Origin: an archaeon
GTDB taxonomy: Archaea; Nanobdellota; Nanobdellia; Pacearchaeales; GW2011-AR1
Reading direction: 5' to 3'
Assembly (NCBI GenBank): GCA_030636025.1
Contig: DAOVXQ010000003.1
Coordinates: forward strand, 1-32,480
Length of the DNA stretch: 32,480 bases
The position numbers and the translations under genes were made by a program. The notes beneath the pieces were generated by a model. It ran no database searches, was not told the origin of the DNA, and saw nothing but the letters and a program-made list of their open reading frames with translations. Of this stretch, positions 1-5,348 are shown in pieces (the first letter of the stretch is position 1; every line of letters starts with the position of its first letter).

Positions 1-122
1 CCCCAGAGCTTGCAGCCCTATTACACCAGCAAGCAACGGGTAACGCGACATCACAAGGGTTTGCTCGCTCTTTGCAATCAGGACTTCAAAGAACAGCACC
101 AGCGTCCCAAGCAATCCTATGA
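1..122 (+). CDS. C-terminal end of an unidentified protein (partial)
   Basis: An open frame runs from the left edge to a TGA at 120-122 and gives about 39 residues rich in Ala, Gln, Ser and Leu (ending TAPASQAIL). The stop overlaps the ATG of the next gene (ATGA), the arrangement expected of translationally coupled genes. The stretch is visibly richer in G and C than the rest of the window. I do not recognise the family, and too little is present to assign one. The frame beginning at base 1 is also open and ends a few codons later, so the reading frame is a moderate-confidence choice. Confidence 0.4.
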   Translation, partial: PELAALLHQQATGNATSQGFARSLQSGLQRTAPASQAIL

Positions 123-1441
123 ATACTAATGGAGTTTATTCTCTTGAAGCAAATGATTTAAGCATGACTAATAAATTAAAAAGTTTATATTTAGATAAAG
201 ATTATGTTTTAGGTGGGAAATTTGAGAAAAATGGCAGGGATGTTCGGTTAATTATTTCAGAAGAGGCATTTAATTTTGTGTTTAATCCTAAGAAAATTGT
301 GGCAGAAAATACAAGTGCAGAGTTGCAGATTTGGTTTGTCAGGGCGGGGGGTTCTGGAACAGAGGTTTATTTTAATGATAAGTTGATTGTGCCTGATTTA
401 GGTAACTATAATTTAGTGCAAAGTTTTGAAGATGAAAACACAGAAGTTTGGGTTAAGAAGGAGTTGGTAAGGGAGAGTTATGTTGATGCAATTAAAGCAG
501 AAAATTTTATTTACGAAAATTTTCCGCAACATAGTATTTATTCATTTGCTGAATTAGATGGCGGGACCCCGATAATTCAGGATTATACTAAAGAAAAAAC
601 AAAAATTGACACGCAATTTAGAGACAATCTTAAATTTGCGGTTTATGCTGAGGGGAGTTTGAATATTGAATTTACAAAGCGAGATTTGAATTCATATGTT
701 GGAAAAGATGAATATACTGTGGAGATTAAGGATTTTCAGGGAAAAGAATATTTTAAAGAAGTTTATGAGGATGATGGAGAGAAAAAGGACACTGGAAAGT
801 GCGAGGAAGAGCAGGATTTTGAAATTAGTTTAGATAATTTGCCGAGGAATATTTATTATGTTTCTTTTGTGAAAGATAAGAATAATCGGGGCTCGGATTC
901 AACAATAAAAAATATTAAGATTAATTCTAATAAAGTTTTGATTGTTGGAGACTCCCTTCCTTGGAGTAATTTTAATTTTTATACCGAAGTTAGTTCTTCA
1001 AAAAAAGTTGATTTTTATTATTGGTGGGAAAATAAGGCTCAAAAAATAAAAATTATTGGAAGTGAGTCAAAAATAATTGATTTAGATGAGCCTTGGTTAA
1101 ATAAAAAATATGAGGAAGAATTTGAGGCAGGAGAGTATTATTTTGATATTCCAAAAGGTTATTTGTGGATTCGGGGTTCTGATGCAATTTCTCCATCAAA
1201 AGAAAACTGGTTTTATTTTCCACAAAACTCTGATAAAAAATTAATTAATTCAGACATTATAATTATTGATAAAAATAAGTTGGAAATTAATGGGGATGAT
1301 GTGGTTTATACAGAGAGATTAAAAGTAAATGAAGATAGTAAGTTTAAATTTCAGGTTTTAGATAAAACTCAGATTTATTTTGAGAAGATAAAATTGGTTT
1401 TGGATGGTGAAAATTGGGATTCTGATTTGAGGGTGTTGTGA
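119..1441 (+). CDS. Hypothetical beta-rich protein, possibly surface-associated
   Basis: This 440-residue protein is rich in Asp, Glu, Lys, Asn and aromatic residues with alternating hydrophobic positions, which suggests a mostly beta-strand fold. It has no visible signal peptide, membrane helix or catalytic motif. The ATG at 119 overlaps the preceding stop. An open stretch also continues upstream in the same frame to a stop near 43, so a non-ATG start cannot be excluded. Its TGA is followed after exactly 1 nt by the ATG of a mini-ORF. The partial gene at the right end of the window ends in front of a mini-ORF in the same way. I do not recognise the family; a surface-layer or pilus accessory role is only a guess. 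Confidence 0.7.
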   Translation: MNTNGVYSLEANDLSMTNKLKSLYLDKDYVLGGKFEKNGRDVRLIISEEAFNFVFNPKKIVAENTSAELQIWFVRAGGSGTEVYFNDKLIVPDLGNYNLVQSFEDENTEVWVKKELVRESYVDAIKAENFIYENFPQHSIYSFAELDGGTPIIQDYTKEKTKIDTQFRDNLKFAVYAEGSLNIEFTKRDLNSYVGKDEYTVEIKDFQGKEYFKEVYEDDGEKKDTGKCEEEQDFEISLDNLPRNIYYVSFVKDKNNRGSDSTIKNIKINSNKVLIVGDSLPWSNFNFYTEVSSSKKVDFYYWWENKAQKIKIIGSESKIIDLDEPWLNKKYEEEFEAGEYYFDIPKGYLWIRGSDAISPSKENWFYFPQNSDKKLINSDIIIIDKNKLEINGDDVVYTERLKVNEDSKFKFQVLDKTQIYFEKIKLVLDGENWDSDLRVL

Positions 1442-1442
1442 G

Positions 1443-1553
1443 ATGAAAATATCAATATCTCACAACATTAATCCATTTAGAGATTTAGGTTATGGGGGCA
1501 GGAATTTAAGAGATATAAACAGGGGGGGGGTGGAGAACACAAATTCAATATGA
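1443..1553 (+). CDS. Mini-ORF family copy A (36 aa)
   Basis: This short ORF begins MKISISHNINPFRDLG and belongs to the repeated mini-ORF family (also at 1550, 2369, 5231, 11941-12072, 13235-13363, 15877-15990 and 32159-32281). Its ATG lies 1 nt after the preceding TGA, and its own TGA overlaps the ATG of copy B as ATGA. It contains a run of nine G (1522-1530), which is striking in this AT-rich region and a candidate slippage site. Coding status is supported by the amino-acid similarity among copies and the repeated stop/start overlaps. Function is unknown. Confidence 0.55.
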   Translation: MKISISHNINPFRDLGYGGRNLRDINRGGVENTNSI

Positions 1554-1798
1554 AAAATAAAATATCAAAATCTTATAGTATTAAGGAGTTTGGGAGAAGA
1601 GTAGTTGATTTAAAATTTCTCACTTTTAGAGGTATAAGTTTTGGGGGCGGGGCGTCTCCTGTATCTTATAGTTTGGCGAAAGGCAAGATTTATAAATCAA
1701 GTATACTTAAGGGTATTACTAATCTTCGGATTAGGTTTATATCCCCCAGTGATCTCCGGGTTGCTGGATGTTTTCATATTTTTGGAGGATTTTTATAA
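1550..1798 (+). CDS. Mini-ORF copy B fused to a glycosyltransferase N-terminal remnant
   Basis: The first half (MKNKISKSYSIKEFGRRVVD) is a mini-ORF copy, nearly the same as the copy at 5231. It then reads into GGGASPVSYSLAKGK, which matches the GGGASPVSFEIAKGY start of the GT4 gene at 10856-11944. The remainder resembles no neighbour. The TAA at 1796-1798 overlaps the ATG of the NYN gene (TAATG). The 82-residue product may be a chance read-through of a fused relic; a promoter-like segment lies inside it at 1687-1717. I treat it as a recombination scar that may still be translated and coupled to the downstream gene. Confidence 0.4.
   Translation: MKNKISKSYSIKEFGRRVVDLKFLTFRGISFGGGASPVSYSLAKGKIYKSSILKGITNLRIRFISPSDLRVAGCFHIFGGFL
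1687..1717 (+). promoter_or_regulatory. Promoter copy shared with the AAA ATPase gene
   Basis: The segment holds the 12-bp palindrome GATTTATAAATC, then AAGTATACTTAAGG. The same order of elements occurs at 14371-14400, upstream of the AAA/DUF4143-like gene. Here no such gene follows; the NYN gene starts at 1798. It is probably a displaced copy of that promoter and may drive the NYN gene. A second TATA-like stretch (GGTTTATATC) lies near 1735. Confidence 0.55.
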
Positions 1799-2367
1799 TG
1801 GAAGATTGTATTATTATTGTTGATAATGGTTTCTTTAAATTAGTTAAGAAAGAATTTGAGATTAAGACAAAAACAAAAAAGAAACTATTACAGACATTTA
1901 GGAATGTTTGTAAAAATGAGAATCTTAATCTTAAACATTTATTTTTTTGTGCAGCCCCACCATATCAAAGCAATAGTCCCAATAAAAAAGAAGATGAACT
2001 AAAAAGAGGTTATGACAATTTGATTAAATTATTAAATTATAAAAAATGGATTACGGTTCGTGAAGGTAGATGCCAGAGATTAAAAATTAATGGCGAATAT
2101 ATATATTCTCAAAAAGGGGTTGATTCTTGGATTGTAGCAGATTTATGCAGAATTTCAAGATATTTTCCTGATGTAAAAAAAGTAATTTTAATTTCTTCAG
2201 ATTCTGACTTTGCTCCAATTGTTAAGGAAGTTAAAGAAAAAGATAATATTGAGGTTATATTGTATACTTATTTTGACAGAAAAAGAAATAGCTGTTTCTC
2301 GCTAAGCAATCATCTTCAAGATGTTTGTTCTAAATGGATAAAATTAAAATCAGAGGACTTTGATTAA
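1798..2367 (+). CDS. NYN-domain (LabA/DUF88-like) putative ribonuclease
   Basis: The 189-residue product opens with a strand ending in Asp (CIIIVDNGFF). It has GVDSWIVADL in the middle and ends the core with ILISSDSDFAPIVKEVK, the acidic SDSDF pattern typical of NYN/PIN-like nucleases. These enzymes cut RNA using clustered aspartates and a metal ion. I chose the ATG at 1798, because a good Shine-Dalgarno (GGAGG, 1784-1788) sits 9 nt upstream and the domain begins there. An upstream ATG at 1768 would add an unrelated stretch. The gene follows a fused mini-ORF relic and is followed after 1 nt by another mini-ORF. A toxin or defence role is inferred from neighbours only. Confidence 0.7.
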   Translation: MEDCIIIVDNGFFKLVKKEFEIKTKTKKKLLQTFRNVCKNENLNLKHLFFCAAPPYQSNSPNKKEDELKRGYDNLIKLLNYKKWITVREGRCQRLKINGEYIYSQKGVDSWIVADLCRISRYFPDVKKVILISSDSDFAPIVKEVKEKDNIEVILYTYFDRKRNSCFSLSNHLQDVCSKWIKLKSEDFD

Positions 2368-2368
2368 T

Positions 2369-2503
2369 ATGAAAACTAATACATCAAAATCTTATAATAT
2401 TAATCTCTTTGTAGATGATATCCATAGTAAAGCAAACTACTCATCTCCAAAGCTCCCCCCATTTATAGAATATAAAAAGTTCGTGGGGGCGGGGCGGATT
2501 TAA
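2369..2503 (+). CDS. Mini-ORF family copy C (44 aa)
   Basis: The product begins MKTNTSKSYNINLFVDDIHS and keeps the family pattern, including the PKLPPF-x-EYK segment seen as PKLLSFIEYK in copy F (13235-13363). The ATG is exactly 1 nt after the TAA of the NYN gene. Its own TAA overlaps the ATG of the following glycosyltransferase fragment (TAATG). A G-rich stretch occurs near its 3' end. Function is unknown. The precise junctions on both sides are the main evidence that it is a defined unit. Confidence 0.5.
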   Translation: MKTNTSKSYNINLFVDDIHSKANYSSPKLPPFIEYKKFVGAGRI

Positions 2504-2663
2504 TGAAAAAAACACAAATTACTACAACATACTAAAACATTTTACAATAGGGATAGATGTTTTGTTTGGGTTTATGCTTTTGATAAGTCCGATTATTTGG
2601 GCGTGGAGGTTGCCTTATTCGATTATGATGCGGGTTTATGGGGAGGGGTGGAAAGATTTATAA
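2503..2663 (+). pseudogene. Internally deleted, frameshifted fragment of the GT-C glycosyltransferase gene
   Basis: The ATG at 2503 opens only a 10-codon frame. After a frameshift the reading matches NYYNILKHFTIGIDVLF at the start of the 744-residue transferase encoded from 5349. It then jumps directly to LISPIIWAWRLPY, which lies about 200 residues into that protein, and ends at a TAA at 2661-2663. It is therefore a copy with the intervening transmembrane coding region deleted and everything downstream lost. The promoter of the next module lies within its end. Confidence 0.8.
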
Positions 2664-2694
2664 ACAAATGGAAATATATATTTCCATATGGAAA
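2657..2694 (+). promoter_or_regulatory. TATA box and palindromic operator before the HTH-nucleotidyltransferase gene
   Basis: A TATA-like GATTTATAAAC precedes a perfect 20-bp palindrome at 2668-2687 (ATGGAAATATATATTTCCAT) that abuts the ATG at 2688. A third half-site, ATGGAAA, overlaps the first codons. The TATA-to-ATG distance of about 26 nt suggests a leaderless transcript. The encoded protein has its own HTH domain, so autoregulation by binding here is a reasonable inference. Confidence 0.65.
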
Positions 2695-3218
2695 GAAAAT
2701 TAAATATATTAAAACCTTTTTTTGAAGATTCAACCAGAAAAATTAGCATCAGAGAATTATCAAGAATATTGAAAATCAACCACACTACTGCAAGACAGCA
2801 TCTAAATAAATTAACTGACGAAGAGATTTTACATCTTGAAAAAAAAGGAGTTTATTCCTTTTATGAGATAATTTTATCCCGGAAATTTTTGAATTTAAAA
2901 TTATTTTATAATCTTGAAAAAATAAGAAAATCTAACCTCATTGATTTTCTTCTTGAAAATTATGAGTTTCCAACAATGGTATTATTTGGAAGTTATGCTT
3001 CTGCTACAGATAATATGAATAGTGATATAGATATTTGTTTAATTACTAATGTAAAAAAAGAAATTTCTTTTGAGAAGTTTGAAAAAAAATTAAATAGAAA
3101 GATAAGTTTGCATAAATTTAATAAAACTGAATGGGAAAAATTGAAAAAAAGAAATCCGAATTTAGTAAATAATATTTGCAACGGGTTAGTGTTATCTGGG
3201 GAGTTTGAGGTAATATAA
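2688..3218 (+). CDS. HTH-nucleotidyltransferase (MNT-type antitoxin-like)
   Basis: The N-terminal 60 residues form a winged-helix-like segment (ISIRELSRILKINHTTARQ). A minimal nucleotidyltransferase domain follows, with the signature VLFGSYAS and SDIDICLI, that is GS plus the DxD acids. MNT proteins of HEPN/MNT modules typically act as antitoxins, in studied cases by adding AMP to the HEPN partner. The length of 176 residues fits an HTH-MNT fusion. It is leaderless with a palindromic operator, and its TAA overlaps the ATG of the HEPN-like gene (TAATG), indicating tight coupling. This is module 1 of five in the window. Confidence 0.8.
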   Translation: MERKLNILKPFFEDSTRKISIRELSRILKINHTTARQHLNKLTDEEILHLEKKGVYSFYEIILSRKFLNLKLFYNLEKIRKSNLIDFLLENYEFPTMVLFGSYASATDNMNSDIDICLITNVKKEISFEKFEKKLNRKISLHKFNKTEWEKLKKRNPNLVNNICNGLVLSGEFEVI

Positions 3219-3631
3219 TGAATTTTAATAATTCTCTAAATAGTGGAAAAGCAAAAAAGATTTTGCCAAATAAAATCCGTGCAGATAGTTTATTTAAGTC
3301 ATCAGTTCAGGCGATTGAAACAGCCAAGATTATACCTTTAAATCCCTCCACTGCAAAAACTATCCTTAGGGAATCTTATGAAGGATTAAGAGAGTGTTGT
3401 GAGGCGATTGGTTTTTTACAGGGATATAAATTCTTAGACCATCAATCAATAGGTTATTTTCTAAGGGATATTCTTAAACAGGAAGCAATATTCAATAAGT
3501 TTGACAGATATAGAAAACTAAGAAATGGAATTAGTTATTTTGGAAATAGTATTGAAGTTGAAACTATTAAAGAAATAATTGTGGAAATTCCAAAATTGGT
3601 TAGAGAACTAAAGAAAATTATCCAAAAATAA
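3218..3631 (+). CDS. HEPN-like protein, module 1 toxin partner
   Basis: This is a 137-residue all-helical protein ending with RYRKLRNGISYFG near residues 98-109. That matches the conserved HEPN segment usually written RN-x-x-x-H or RNxIHYYG. Here the expected His position is Ser (RNGIS), so RNase activity may be altered or lost. HEPN proteins are often RNases inhibited by their MNT partner. It is coupled to the upstream nucleotidyltransferase by a 1-nt stop/start overlap. The assignment rests on this motif and gene order. Confidence 0.65.
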   Translation: MNFNNSLNSGKAKKILPNKIRADSLFKSSVQAIETAKIIPLNPSTAKTILRESYEGLRECCEAIGFLQGYKFLDHQSIGYFLRDILKQEAIFNKFDRYRKLRNGISYFGNSIEVETIKEIIVEIPKLVRELKKIIQK

Positions 3632-3684
3632 ATTCTGTATAATAAAAATTTGAATTCTAAGTTTCCCTCTTTCCCCACACCAAA

Positions 3685-3700
3685 CCTTTAAATATAGTCA
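3685..3700 (+). promoter_or_regulatory. TATA box for the 3716 ORF
   Basis: CCTTTAAATATAG lies about 25 nt upstream of the ATG at 3716, which fits a leaderless archaeal transcript. This spacing favours the ATG at 3716 over the upstream TTG at 3704. Confidence 0.45.
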
Positions 3701-3715
3701 TTCTTGAATAGTAAA

Positions 3716-3988
3716 ATGAGGATTCACGCAATAAAATCTGTTAGTGAAGTTAGTGGCAAGGCAGTTAATCATTTTAAAGAATATGATTATTACAGCATAC
3801 TAAAACATTTTATAATAGGGATAAATGTTTTGTTTGCATTTATGCTTTTATTTAATTATCTTGGGTTTTTGCCTGAATTTTGGAATATGAATATGATTTA
3901 TGTTTTTTATGGGGTTGTTGGTTTGAATACTTGTTTTTTTGCTTTTAAGATAAATAAGATTCCTGAGGGGGAGAGAAAAAATATTTAA
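3716..3988 (+). pseudogene. N-terminal fragment of the GT-C glycosyltransferase (truncated copy)
   Basis: From residue 28 on, the roughly 90-residue product is almost identical to the first 60 residues of the 744-residue transferase at 5349 (ILKHFIIGINVLFAFMLLF, FLPEFWNMNMIYVFYGVV). The copy stops after two membrane helices, with a different tail ending GERKNI. The DNA match is close over about 175 bp, so the duplication is recent. The first 27 residues are unrelated. It may still be expressed as a small two-helix membrane protein, but it lacks all catalytic regions. It sits between HEPN/MNT modules 1 and 2. Confidence 0.75.
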
Positions 3989-4007
3989 GGATTGTTTAAA
4001 ATTTAGA

Positions 4008-4559
4008 TTATTTTTTAAAAATAATCTCTTTGGTTTGGTCAAGGCACTCCTTGCATAACTGAATATTTGTTTCAATTTCTTCCTTGTTATTTACTGAAGA
4101 AGTTGTTCCATAGGTATAAAATTCTCTTTTTTCGATTATATTTGTTTCATGTCGTTCTTTTTCATCATATGTTTCAAGCGAGAATATAAATTTTTTATTT
4201 ATTTCTATTTTTCCTGTTTCTATTAAGTGTTTAATTAATGCAAGTGTGCATTCTTGATTTCTGCTTTCGTAACCAAATTTTAAAGCTATTGCTAAAAAAC
4301 AGTGATAGATGCAGTAAAAAACCGCACTCATGCTCCAATCAGAAAATCCTCCTTCTGCGAAATAATTTATTGCAAGAAGATTATGTTCTGCTTTAGCAAG
4401 ATGCTTTCTTGCTTCATTGACATTTTGATTTACTTCAATCAATCCTCTATGCTTTTTATTTTGGCTTATTTCCTCTTGTGCTTTTTTTAAGCACCATCTT
4501 ATTTTATTTTTTGCATGAGTCATTTTATTGAATTTTTTTGCTAATTTTTTCTTGACCAA
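4008..4559 (-). CDS. HEPN-domain protein, module 2 toxin-like
   Basis: The 183-residue helical protein has the usual HEPN layout: an early NEARKHLAKAEHNL helix, FYCIYHCFLAIALKFGYESRN in the middle, and a C-terminal KREFYTYGTT segment. This resembles HEPN partners of nucleotidyltransferases in archaea. Its start overlaps the end of the upstream nucleotidyltransferase gene by 35 nt; internal Met codons (for example MTHAKNK) could shorten the overlap. The module is transcribed on the minus strand, opposite to module 1, and its end converges on the transferase fragment at 3988. The family is likely; RNA cleavage is inferred. Confidence 0.7.
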   Translation of the reverse strand: MVKKKLAKKFNKMTHAKNKIRWCLKKAQEEISQNKKHRGLIEVNQNVNEARKHLAKAEHNLLAINYFAEGGFSDWSMSAVFYCIYHCFLAIALKFGYESRNQECTLALIKHLIETGKIEINKKFIFSLETYDEKERHETNIIEKREFYTYGTTSSVNNKEEIETNIQLCKECLDQTKEIIFKK

Positions 4560-5094
4560 ATAAGACTACTCCTGTTTTTATTATTTCTATTAAAGTTTTA
4601 TTCTGATTTTGAATGTCTTTTTCAAAATCTTTTTTCTCTTGAAGTATTAAATGAATTTTTTTTAATAATATTGTATTCTTTTGATTTATTATTTTTTTAA
4701 TATCTTTGAACATCTTTTTGTCTGCAACAACAAGCAAATCTATATCTCTTGCAGATTTTTCTCTATGCAATATTGACCCAAATAAAATTGCAAAGTGCAT
4801 TTTGTTTTTTAATTGCTTAAATTCTTCAATCCATTTTTTATTGTTCTGGGCTTCAATAGTCAGAGCCATTTCAATTTCTCGTTGTGTAAGGGGATTTTCT
4901 ATGTCCAATGAGTAGATAACTGCTTGACCAATTTTTTTTGCTTTAACAATCTCTTTTTTTTCAAGTTTTTTTAGTATCTTAAATGTTCCTGCATGACTAA
5001 TTCCTACAACTTTACTCATATTTCTACTATTATAAGGTGTTAAAAAATCCTTAAAAAGAGTTTTTATTATCTCTTGTTCTTTTTTTAGTTCCAT
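4525..5094 (-). CDS. HTH-nucleotidyltransferase, module 2 antitoxin-like
   Basis: The 189-residue product has an N-terminal winged-helix segment (NMSKVVGISHAGTFKILKKL). A minimal nucleotidyltransferase domain follows with AILFGSILHREKSARDIDLL, the GS and DxD signature. It is the expected MNT partner of the overlapping HEPN gene. The region upstream carries direct repeats that could be its binding sites. Function as an antitoxin is inferred from the family and the pairing. Confidence 0.78.
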   Translation of the reverse strand: MELKKEQEIIKTLFKDFLTPYNSRNMSKVVGISHAGTFKILKKLEKKEIVKAKKIGQAVIYSLDIENPLTQREIEMALTIEAQNNKKWIEEFKQLKNKMHFAILFGSILHREKSARDIDLLVVADKKMFKDIKKIINQKNTILLKKIHLILQEKKDFEKDIQNQNKTLIEIIKTGVVLFGQEKISKKIQ

Positions 5095-5104
5095 TATTTT
5101 ATAT

Positions 5105-5152
5105 TTCCATTTAGTTAATATATATTTACTTTTAGTTAATGGCTTTATTTAA
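5105..5152 (-). promoter_or_regulatory. Promoter with direct-repeat operators of module 2
   Basis: Two copies of TTTAGTTAAT (plus-strand reading, 5110-5119 and 5131-5140) are spaced 21 bp apart, about two helical turns. They lie between a TATA-like stretch (reverse strand GGTTTAAATAAAGC, about 5142-5155) and the ATG at 5094. The spacing and position suit binding by the HTH domain of the first gene product. Confidence 0.5.
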
Positions 5153-5156
5153 ACCT

Positions 5157-5230
5157 TTCTTCAATGCTTGTTACTACTCTAAAATAATCCTCTTAGTAAA
5201 ACTTATAAACGAGTTTTATGATGAAATTGT
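5157..5230 (+). promoter_or_regulatory. Conserved glycan-locus promoter, left copy
   Basis: The segment contains GTTACTACTCTAAAATAATC, then ACTTATAAACGAGTTTTATG, immediately before the mini-ORF ATG at 5231. The same block occurs on the minus strand before the mini-ORFs at 12072 and 13363, and in a remnant at 14193-14262. The TATA box (5203-5210) is about 26 nt from the ATG, so transcription should begin at the mini-ORF start codon (leaderless). Confidence 0.7.
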
Positions 5231-5338
5231 ATGAAAAATAAAACATCAATATCTTATAGTATTAATGAGTTTGGGAGAAGAGTAGTTGATTCAAAGCTCC
5301 TTCTTTCAGGAGATATAAATCGGGGGGTGGGGAAATAA
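5231..5338 (+). CDS. Mini-ORF family copy D (35 aa), leader of the GT-C gene
   Basis: The product begins MKNKTSISYSINEFGRRVVD and ends DINRGVGK. Its ATG is placed where a leaderless transcript from the conserved promoter should begin, so it is probably the first translated codon of the transferase mRNA. The TAA is 10 nt before the transferase ATG. It lies close to copy B in sequence. It contains GGGGGGTGGGG near its end. It may be a leader peptide that delivers ribosomes to the transferase gene or regulates it. No known family is recognised. Confidence 0.6.
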   Translation: MKNKTSISYSINEFGRRVVDSKLLLSGDINRGVGK

Positions 5339-5348
5339 CCCATTTAAT

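Noticed and set aside
1641-1823. A 60-codon frame overlapping the NYN gene start
   Set aside because: It is out of frame with both the GT4-like remnant and the NYN domain and has no homologous pattern.
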